Origin: Gemmatimonadaceae bacterium
Lineage (GTDB): Bacteria > Gemmatimonadota > Gemmatimonadetes > Gemmatimonadales > Gemmatimonadaceae
Assembly: GCA_013816695.1 (NCBI GenBank)
Contig: JACDDZ010000136.1
Span: 1-5,236 of the forward strand
Reading direction: 5' to 3'
DNA: 5,236 nt
The translations under genes and the position numbers were made by a program. Positions 1-5,236 of the stretch are shown here, one piece after another. Position 1 is the stretch's first letter, and every line of letters begins with the position of its first letter. A model generated the notes under the pieces. That model saw only the letters and a program-made list of their open reading frames with translations. It ran no database searches and was not told the origin of the DNA.

Positions 1-134
1 TCAGGAGCTTGGTCCGCGTGCGCCCAGAGCCACCATGGAAGCCGAGGCACCAACTGAAGCGGTTTCTGGTTATTACGTTATCGTACTAATTTCCCTGGCG
101 TAATTTGATCGCTAAATCGCCTACGCACCTTCGT
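1..134. other. Left-edge region with no identifiable gene
   Basis: No convincing gene is visible here. Two plus-strand frames are open from the left edge: one ends at a TAA at 101-103 (33 codons, tail YYVIVLISLA) and one at a TAA at 87-89 (28 codons). Either could be the 3' end of a gene entering from the left, but neither tail is recognisable and they cannot both be real. The stretch from about 66 to 117 is clearly richer in A+T than its surroundings, as is common between genes. I found no good -35/-10 pair on either strand. Confidence 0.3.
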
Positions 135-141
135 CTAGGCG
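97..141 (-). terminator. Possible weak terminator structure after the minus-strand gene
   Basis: Two short inverted repeats lie at the 3' end of the minus-strand gene. CGCCTA (118-123) pairs with TAGGCG (136-141) and overlaps the stop codon. GGCG-TA-ATTT (97-106) pairs imperfectly with AAATCGCC (114-121), leaving a two-base bulge. The two share bases, so they would be alternative folds. Neither has a proper T-tract, so a classical intrinsic terminator is not shown. The position, directly after the stop codon, is the main argument. Confidence 0.2.
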
Positions 142-686
142 CTAAAGGCGAGTTCCAGGATTTGGCCCCGTGGAGTTTGTACCCAGGCCGCTGCCAGCTC
201 TCCAATCCTCGCCATGATCGAACTCCGCTGCTCATCCGAAACCCTTCGGTTGAGCACCTCCTTGTCCGCCTCGGAATAGGATGCCCTGGGTCCCTGCCGC
301 CGGGTATTGCGATCAAGATTTTCCCGAAACGACGATATCGTACTATCTAATGTCGCTGAGAATGCGTCGTATGAACCTGACTCACTAGTCACGTACTCAC
401 GCCAGATAACTCCTACAACGTGTTCCACCCAGAGTGCCTCGAGCGGCATTAGGGCACGCTTGTCCGGGAGCCCGAAATCGGTGATGTCCCAGCCCTGCGC
501 GAGCAGCCCGAAGAAACCATTCGCGGCTCTCAACTCCGATTCCACCGCAAAGTGCGTAATGTCGTGGATCGGGAAGGCGGCGTGCAATTTGGACCATGTG
601 CGCGTCCCGTCCTCGCGAATACAGGTCAGTACGTCCCGCGCGGAGGGATCCGTGGCTTTTGCGAAGAGAATTCGAAGGTTTGGCAC
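135..686 (-). CDS. Conserved-looking protein of unknown function
   Basis: I do not recognise a named family and assign no function. The protein is 183 residues if it starts at the GTG at 686-684 (VPNLRILFAKATDPSARD). That start follows directly from the divergent promoter, and the protein-like sequence begins there. An ATG at 794 in the same frame would overlap 72 bp of the acetyltransferase gene and add 36 residues of poor composition, so I reject it. The N-terminal half looks like a folded domain: RILFAK, then TRTWSKLH, then FPIHDITHFAVE at about 39-50 with a His-Asp-x-Thr-His cluster at 41-45, then FFGLLAQGWDITDFG at 58-72. The C-terminal half (about 84-175) is mostly helical and charged, rich in Arg, Glu and Ser. 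There is no signal peptide or membrane segment, so it is probably cytoplasmic. It is transcribed divergently from the acetyltransferase. The HDxTH cluster might bind a metal, but this is only a guess from residue type. Confidence 0.75.
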   Translation of the reverse strand: MPNLRILFAKATDPSARDVLTCIREDGTRTWSKLHAAFPIHDITHFAVESELRAANGFFGLLAQGWDITDFGLPDKRALMPLEALWVEHVVGVIWREYVTSESGSYDAFSATLDSTISSFRENLDRNTRRQGPRASYSEADKEVLNRRVSDEQRSSIMARIGELAAAWVQTPRGQILELAFSA

Positions 687-710
687 AGGGCTAATTTGAG
701 GCAGTCCGCA

Positions 711-716
711 TACTAT
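711..716 (+). promoter_or_regulatory. -10 element TACTAT, probable leaderless promoter of the acetyltransferase
   Basis: TACTAT lies six bases before the ATG at 723. Standard -10 to start-site spacing would therefore put transcription initiation at or beside the A of the start codon, giving a leaderless mRNA. This fits the absence of any Shine-Dalgarno sequence at a useful distance; the nearest GAGG (698-701) is 21 bases away. No good -35 is seen 16-18 bp upstream. The hexamer overlaps the oppositely directed TATAGT by five bases, so polymerase could probably serve only one direction at a time. Confidence 0.4.
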
Positions 717-740
717 AGGTATATGTCCCAAGACGACCAA
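712..740 (-). promoter_or_regulatory. Sigma70-like promoter for the minus-strand gene
   Basis: Read on the minus strand, TTGGTC (740-735) and TATAGT (717-712) are separated by exactly 17 bp. The -10 matches the consensus at five of six positions; the -35 matches only in its TTG. Transcription would start near 705, giving a leader of about 19 bases before the GTG at 686. That leader has no Shine-Dalgarno sequence. The -35 lies inside the first codons of the divergent acetyltransferase gene. Confidence 0.45.
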
Positions 741-1175
741 CCCGAAGTCGCAGTGCTCGCCTCGATTTCCGCTGAATTTATCGAAGCGCTGCACCGCATG
801 ATCCCCCAGCTCTCCCCGGGGACACCCCTTCCCTCGCGTGAGCAGCTTGAAGCCGTAATCGGATGTTCAAGCAACACTCTCCTCTCGGCGCGCGTTAAGG
901 GAATGACAACAGGCACCCTGACACTTACGATGCTCATCGCACCCACCGGAATCACAGGGTGGATCGGCGACGTAGTAGTCGACACCATGATTCGCGGCAA
1001 GGGAATCGGGGAAAGGCTCGTCCGTGAAGCAATAGCGATCGCGGAATCGAAAGGTGCCAAATACGTGGACCTGTCGTCCCGCCCCGCACGTGAAGCTGCC
1101 AATCGGCTTTACCAGCGGATCGGGTTCGAGAAGAGGGAAACGAATTACTACCGCTATCTCCTGCGTCACGAGTAA
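723..1175 (+). CDS. GNAT-family N-acetyltransferase
   Basis: A 150-residue protein that probably transfers the acetyl group of acetyl-CoA to an amine; the substrate cannot be told from sequence. It has the usual single-domain GNAT length. The core strand TGWIGDVVVDTMIRGKGIG (about 78-96) includes the acetyl-CoA pyrophosphate-binding signature R-G-K-G-I-G (91-96), followed by the helix ERLVREAIAIAESKG. Next comes YVDLSSRPAREAANRLYQRIGF (about 114-135), the typical GNAT motif B with the N-R-L-Y-x-R-x-G-F pattern, then a closing strand YYRYLL. There is no signal peptide, so it is cytoplasmic. I chose the ATG at 723 because it gives a complete fold. The in-frame ATG at 552 would add 57 low-quality residues lying antisense to the neighbouring gene. 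The gene is divergent from the unknown protein and ends 30 bp before the receptor gene. Family assignment is firm; small-molecule or protein-N-terminus acetylation are both possible. Confidence 0.92.
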   Translation: MSQDDQPEVAVLASISAEFIEALHRMIPQLSPGTPLPSREQLEAVIGCSSNTLLSARVKGMTTGTLTLTMLIAPTGITGWIGDVVVDTMIRGKGIGERLVREAIAIAESKGAKYVDLSSRPAREAANRLYQRIGFEKRETNYYRYLLRHE

Positions 1176-1184
1176 ACGCTTTCT

Positions 1185-1205
1185 GCCATTCGGGGGTCGA
1201 ATGGC
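1185..1205 (+). promoter_or_regulatory. Perfect 8-bp hairpin next to the receptor start codon
   Basis: GCCATTCG (1185-1192) and CGAATGGC (1198-1205) are perfect inverted repeats around the five-base loop GGGGT. The hairpin begins nine bases after the acetyltransferase stop codon and ends one base before the receptor's GTG. No T-run follows, so it is not a standard intrinsic terminator. The only purine-rich, Shine-Dalgarno-like bases before the GTG (GGGGG, 1192-1196) lie in the loop and at its edge. It may control receptor translation, stabilise a processed mRNA end or bind a protein as DNA. Its presence is certain; its role is inferred. Confidence 0.5.
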
Positions 1206-4200
1206 GTGCACCCATTACGGGCCTGGAACTTGAAGAAATTACTTTCGATATTCGCGCTGCTTATCGCTGCAGGTTTTGCGTCGCCCCGCGTGGCCCATGC
1301 ACAGCAGGCCGACGTCATCCGCGGCCGCATCACCGGTCCCGATAGCACTGCCATCCAGGGAGTCGTCGTTACGGCGACTTCGATCGGTGGAAATGTCAGC
1401 CGCACAGCACGGACCGACGCGAGCGGACGCTTCACCATCACGTTCCCGAACGGCGAAGGCGATTACATGATTTCTCTGGCCGCAATCGGCTACGCTGCAA
1501 AACGCTTCGAGATCAAACGCAGCGCTGACGAGGAAATCCTGATCGCTGATTCACGCCTGAATCGCATCGGCACAATCCTCGAGGACATGAAGGTCACCGC
1601 CGAGCGGCCGAAAGTGTCGCGTACCGAAGCAAACCAGCCCGATGTGAGCGGAACCGAACGCCAGATAAACAATGGAGCGGTTGCATCAGACCTGCTCGGT
1701 GATCTCGCGGCGATGGCAGCAAGCCTCCCGGGCGTTCAGGCAGTTCAGGGTGATGACGGGTCGAACGGCTACTCCGTCCTCGGCCTCGGCGCCGACCAGA
1801 ACAACACGACCCTCAACGGTATGAATTTCGGCGGATCCAATATCCCACGTGACGCTTCCGTCAGATCGTCACTCATTACATCGCCATACGACGTTTCGCG
1901 CGGTGGTTTTAGCGGTGGACAGTTTTCGATCAGTACGCGGTCTGGGTCAAACTTCATGACGCGCGGAGTCAGTCTCAACGTCGACGCACCGCAGCTGCAG
2001 TGGACCGACCGCGCTTCCCGCGCGCTTGGCCAGGAATATTCCAACATTTCGCTGGGCGGGGCCATGTCCGGCCCGATCAAGTTCGATAAGTCCTTCTACA
2101 ACATTTCCTACCAGCTCGGCCGCCGCTCCAACGAGCTCCAGACGCTGCTCACCACAAATGCGAGCGGGCTCGAAGCAGCAGGAGTCGCACGGGATTCAGT
2201 TACGCGGCTGCTCGGGCTTTTGCAGAGTCGCGGTATTCCGCTCACCACCGACGCGGTTCCATCCAGCCGGCTGGGCGACCAGGGATCGCTCTTCGGGTCG
2301 ATCGACATTGCCCCGCCTTCATCCAGCAGCGGCCAGGCAGTCAATTTCTCTTTCAACGGCAACTGGAATCGCCAGACACCGGTAAGCGCGTTCGCAACGG
2401 AGCTACCATCTCACAGCGGTGAGCGAACGAGCTGGCGCGGCGGAATTCAGTCACGACACAGCAGCTACGTGAAGAACAAGATCCTCAGCGAGACATCGGG
2501 CGGAGTAAGCTTGTCCAGGACATTCGCGAATCCCTTTCTCGATCTTCCAAATGCGCTGGTTCGCGTCAATTCGGTTTTCGCCGATGGAACCAGTAGCGTG
2601 CAGGCGCTTCAGTTTGGCGGCAATCCCAACCTGAACTCGAACCAGACACAAACCAGCCTCAACTTTCTCAATCAATTGTCCTGGTTCAGTGTTAACAACA
2701 AGCACCGCGTGAAGCTGACGTCCGAGCTCCGCCGCGATGACAACAAGCAGGAACTGTCGAACAACACGCTCGGCACTTTCTCGTTTAATTCGCTGGCTGA
2801 TTTCGAGAACGGGCGGACATCTGCCTACACCCGCCAGCTTGGCGTGAGGGAGCGTGACATCACGCAGTACGTCACAAGCTTCTCCCTCGGCGATGCGTAT
2901 CGCCGGAGCACGGACCTGCAGATCCAGTACGGAGTGCGCGTCGATGCAAATCGTTTTTCCAACACACCCAATCTCAACCCGCAGGTTGAATCGCTCTTTG
3001 GAGTTCGAAATGACGAAGTCCCGAATAGAGTTTACTTCAGTCCACGGGTCGGATTCTCCTGGACTTACGGGACTGCCGCACAGATTGGCGCGTTTGAAGG
3101 TGCGTTCCGTGGACCCCGTGCGGTGCTGCGTGGTGGAGTTGGAATCTTTCAGAACAATGCGAACACCGGATCGATTGGTTCCGCTGTCGACAATACCGGA
3201 CTGCCGAGCGCTGTTCAGCAGATAATGTGCGTCGGCGGCGCTGCCCCTGTTCCGGCCTGGAATAGCTATTCCGCCAGCGCCGGCAACATTCCAGTGAAGT
3301 GCACTGACGGTTCAAATGGAGGCGTCTTCTCCAACGTTGCACCCAACGTTTCGCTCTTTGCAAAGGACTACGAGCTTCCGCGCAGTCTTCGTTCTAATCT
3401 GCAGTGGAATGGACCCGTGCTTGGAAATCGTTTTACCGCAACTGTCGAAGGCACCTATTCATTGAACCTGAATCAGTCGGGGAACATCGACATCAATTTC
3501 AATGGAACACCGCGGTTCGCGCTGGCTGGTGAAGCTGGCCGGCCTGTGTATGTAAGGCCAGCGAGTATCGTTCCGTTGACTGGCGCCGTTTCTCCGCAGG
3601 ACTCGCGTATCTCCCCACTCTTCTCACGCGTGACGGAATTCGCTTCCGACCTTAGGTCCGAGAGCCGGCAGCTTTCGCTCCGCGTATCGCCTGTAAGATT
3701 CAATGCGAACTTCAGCTGGGGCGCGTCGTACGTGTACTCGAATGTGCGCGAACAGGTGCGTGGCTTCAGCAACACCGCAGGCAATCCCCTCCTGAAGGAG
3801 TGGGCGCGTTCACCATTTGATTCGCGCCACCAGATCGTGTACAACCTTGGATACAACTTCTTCGATTGGGTGCGAGTAAACTGGTTTGGCAACTTCCGCT
3901 CAGGCTCCCCATTCACACCAATGGTGGCTGGCGACGTAAACGGAGACGGCTACTCGAACGACCGGGCATACATTGCGAGCGGCACCAACACACTCGCCGG
4001 TCAGGGGATTGAAAACCTGATGAAGACCGGATCATCGCAGGCTCGCGAGTGCCTGGGCGGGCAAGTCGGCAAGCTCGCAGCGCGGAACAGCTGTCAGGGT
4101 CCATGGTTCACGACCGCGAACATGTCCATCTCACTGAACCCGGTGAAAATGCACATGCCGCAGCGCGCATCCATTTCGTTCTCGTTGTCCAATCCGCTGG

Positions 4201-4973
4201 GAGCCGCAGATCTGTTGCTGAACGGTTCTGCCAAGCTGCGCGGATGGGGACAGCCTTCGTTCCCAGACCAGTCGCTTCTCTACGTTCGCGGCTTTGATCC
4301 GGCAACGCAGTCGTACAAGTACGAAGTCAATCAGCGGTTTGGCTCGACCAATACCGCGCTCGGCGGATTCCGTACACCCGTCACACTCACGGCTGCCATG
4401 CGCTTTGACATTGGGCCTACACGCGAACGCCAGATGCTGACGCAGCAGCTGGATCGCGGACGCCGCACGCAAGGAACGAAGATCAGTGAGGCATTCCTTC
4501 GCGGGCTGGTAATCAACGGCGGAACGCCCAATCCCATGGCGCCCATTCTTCGCCAGCAGGACTCTCTGAAGCTTACAGCGGTACAGGCTGACAGCATCGC
4601 CGTTCTCAACCGCATGTACACAATCAAGGCCGAGCAGATCTGGGGCCCTGTTGTGAGAGAGTTTGTGGCCCTTCCTGACAACTATGACAGGAACGCGGTG
4701 TATGACCGCTACATCGTTGCGCGGAAGACGACAATCGACCTTATGATCAGCATCGCGCCGTCTGTGCAGCATTTGTTAACGGAAGCACAGTGGAGGAAGC
4801 TGCCAGCGTTCGTGGCAAGCAATCTCGACCCCCGCTACCTCGCGTCCATTCGGAATGGTACGGCGATGTTCACGGGTACCGGCGGCTTCGGTGGATTCGA
4901 GGGCATGTTCGCCGGAGTGGCAGCAATGATGGGCGGCGGCGGCGGACAGGAAATTCGCATAATTCGGCAGTAG
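1206..4973 (+). CDS. Oar-like TonB-dependent outer-membrane receptor with C-terminal LTxxQ domain
   Basis: A 1255-residue outer-membrane protein, likely energised by TonB/ExbBD for uptake (or, as suggested for Oar, export); substrate unknown. Order of parts: signal peptide 1-32 (LKKLLSIFALLIAAGF core, cleavage after AHA); carboxypeptidase-regulatory-like beta domain about 36-118 (IRGRITGPD, TDASGRFTITF, LAAIGYA); TonB-box-like stretch DMKVTAERP (128-136); plug about 150-250 (LNGMNFGGSNIPRDA, SRGGFSGGQFSISTRSG); long beta-barrel to about 1070. A calcium-loop-like DVNGDGYSND (910-919) is typical of Oar relatives. The only cysteines form two close pairs, 675/699 and 949/963, probably in surface loops. 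Residues 1071-1255 extend past the barrel: a largely helical region with LTAVQ (1123-1127) and LTEAQ (1191-1195), then a Gly/Met-rich tail. The GTG at 1206 is taken as start; TTG at 1230 also leaves a good signal peptide (MKKLLS). The family is firm; the C-terminal assignment is inferred. Confidence 0.9.
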   Translation: MHPLRAWNLKKLLSIFALLIAAGFASPRVAHAQQADVIRGRITGPDSTAIQGVVVTATSIGGNVSRTARTDASGRFTITFPNGEGDYMISLAAIGYAAKRFEIKRSADEEILIADSRLNRIGTILEDMKVTAERPKVSRTEANQPDVSGTERQINNGAVASDLLGDLAAMAASLPGVQAVQGDDGSNGYSVLGLGADQNNTTLNGMNFGGSNIPRDASVRSSLITSPYDVSRGGFSGGQFSISTRSGSNFMTRGVSLNVDAPQLQWTDRASRALGQEYSNISLGGAMSGPIKFDKSFYNISYQLGRRSNELQTLLTTNASGLEAAGVARDSVTRLLGLLQSRGIPLTTDAVPSSRLGDQGSLFGSIDIAPPSSSSGQAVNFSFNGNWNRQTPVSAFATELPSHSGERTSWRGGIQSRHSSYVKNKILSETSGGVSLSRTFANPFLDLPNALVRVNSVFADGTSSVQALQFGGNPNLNSNQTQTSLNFLNQLSWFSVNNKHRVKLTSELRRDDNKQELSNNTLGTFSFNSLADFENGRTSAYTRQLGVRERDITQYVTSFSLGDAYRRSTDLQIQYGVRVDANRFSNTPNLNPQVESLFGVRNDEVPNRVYFSPRVGFSWTYGTAAQIGAFEGAFRGPRAVLRGGVGIFQNNANTGSIGSAVDNTGLPSAVQQIMCVGGAAPVPAWNSYSASAGNIPVKCTDGSNGGVFSNVAPNVSLFAKDYELPRSLRSNLQWNGPVLGNRFTATVEGTYSLNLNQSGNIDINFNGTPRFALAGEAGRPVYVRPASIVPLTGAVSPQDSRISPLFSRVTEFASDLRSESRQLSLRVSPVRFNANFSWGASYVYSNVREQVRGFSNTAGNPLLKEWARSPFDSRHQIVYNLGYNFFDWVRVNWFGNFRSGSPFTPMVAGDVNGDGYSNDRAYIASGTNTLAGQGIENLMKTGSSQARECLGGQVGKLAARNSCQGPWFTTANMSISLNPVKMHMPQRASISFSLSNPLGAADLLLNGSAKLRGWGQPSFPDQSLLYVRGFDPATQSYKYEVNQRFGSTNTALGGFRTPVTLTAAMRFDIGPTRERQMLTQQLDRGRRTQGTKISEAFLRGLVINGGTPNPMAPILRQQDSLKLTAVQADSIAVLNRMYTIKAEQIWGPVVREFVALPDNYDRNAVYDRYIVARKTTIDLMISIAPSVQHLLTEAQWRKLPAFVASNLDPRYLASIRNGTAMFTGTGGFGGFEGMFAGVAAMMGGGGGQEIRIIRQ
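4932..4945 (+). repeat. Short GGC triplet run coding for glycine
   Basis: GGCGGCGGCGGCGG lies near the 3' end of the receptor gene and encodes most of the five-glycine run before QEIRIIRQ. Triplet runs like this can change length by slippage; here a change of whole units would only alter the number of glycines in a flexible tail. Confidence 0.5.
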
Positions 4974-5012
4974 TCTTGGTTCGACTCACTTTCAACTGAA
5001 GCGCGGGACAAT

Positions 5013-5236
5013 ATGACATCTTCACGATATCAGGGATTTATTTTCAGCTTGCTGGTTACGGCGTCAGCGCTTGGCGCGCAGGATCGCGGAGCTATTCGCC
5101 AGCTCGGTCCGGTCGTAGCGAAATCCACTGAGCCTGTTGGCGTCGCTTCCGTGCGGCCGTCTGCGTCCGGCATTCTGGTCAACGATCTCGCGAAGCGTCG
5201 TGTCATCTTTTTTGATACGACTCTTGCGAAGTTCAC
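5013..5236 (+). CDS. Secreted protein, probable 6-bladed beta-propeller type (5' end only)
   Basis: Only the first 74 codons are present; the gene runs off the right edge. The ATG at 5013 is followed by a signal peptide (MTSSRYQGFIFSLLVTASALGAQD, likely cut near ALGA-Q), so the product is exported to the periplasm, outer membrane or medium. The mature start ends in SGILVNDLAKRRVIFFDTTL (54-73). Its pattern of a small-residue turn, strand, VND, basic turn and hydrophobic strand resembles the first blade of NHL/6-bladed beta-propeller proteins, where the next bases would carry the remaining blades. That fold call is tentative. Upstream, GCGGGA (5003-5008) is a weak, close ribosome site. The gene starts 39 bp after the receptor stop codon on the same strand, with no terminator or clear promoter in between, so co-transcription with the receptor is likely. 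Confidence 0.7.
   Translation, partial: MTSSRYQGFIFSLLVTASALGAQDRGAIRQLGPVVAKSTEPVGVASVRPSASGILVNDLAKRRVIFFDTTLAKF

Noticed and set aside
35..103. Small plus-strand ORF of 22 codons (MEAEAPTEAV...)
   Set aside because: It is open to the left edge, has no clear ribosome site at its ATG and no recognisable sequence; it may just be the tail of a cut gene or chance.
307..699. Plus-strand open frame of 130 codons opposite the unknown protein
   Set aside because: Low-complexity Ser/Arg-rich shadow; the minus-strand frame has the more protein-like sequence and a better promoter.
552..722. Longer acetyltransferase start at the ATG at 552
   Set aside because: The extra 57 residues have poor protein-like composition, lie antisense to the unknown minus-strand gene, and are not needed for the GNAT fold.
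687..794. Longer start (ATG at 794) for the minus-strand unknown protein
   Set aside because: It would run through the acetyltransferase start and its own likely promoter; recognisable protein sequence begins at the GTG at 686.
1185..1205. Hairpin as an ordinary intrinsic terminator of the acetyltransferase gene
   Set aside because: The stem is perfect but no T-run follows; GTGCACCC comes directly after it.
867..1211. Minus-strand open frame antisense to the acetyltransferase
   Set aside because: Shadow of a clear GNAT gene; no motif or ribosome site of its own.
4131..4772. Minus-strand open frame of 213 codons inside the receptor gene
   Set aside because: Arg/His/Cys-rich composition typical of an antisense shadow in GC-rich DNA, fully covered by the receptor reading frame.

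Overview
The window reads as chromosomal DNA of a Gram-negative, outer-membrane-bearing bacterium with fairly high GC. The best guess for lineage is Gemmatimonadota or a related soil phylum. This rests on gene style: a very long Oar-like TonB-dependent receptor with an N-terminal carboxypeptidase-regulatory-like domain, followed by a secreted beta-propeller-type protein, and few clear Shine-Dalgarno sites. The lineage is inferred, because no rRNA or marker gene is present.

Layout from left to right. Bases 1-134 hold no identifiable gene; two short frames are open from the left edge, so the tail of an upstream gene is possible. A conserved-looking protein of unknown function lies on the minus strand (135-686). 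A GNAT-family N-acetyltransferase is divergent from it on the plus strand (723-1175). The 36-bp gap between their start codons carries two oppositely directed -10-like hexamers that overlap almost completely, and the acetyltransferase mRNA may be leaderless. A perfect 8-bp hairpin (1185-1205) ends exactly one base before the GTG start of the next gene, a 1255-residue TonB-dependent outer-membrane receptor (1206-4973). After 39 bp a secreted protein begins (5013) and runs off the right edge.

The receptor and the protein after it probably form one export/uptake unit: both have signal peptides, lie on the same strand and are closely spaced. The acetyltransferase may be transcribed into the receptor, or the hairpin may separate them. 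The most interesting point is the receptor's C-terminus. After the last recognisable barrel strand (about residue 1070) there are about 185 more residues, mostly predicted helical. They contain two LTxxQ motifs like those of the Spy/CpxP periplasmic chaperone family, then a Gly/Met-rich tail. This suggests an outer-membrane receptor with its own tethered periplasmic domain. No mobile element, CRISPR array, tRNA or rRNA was found.
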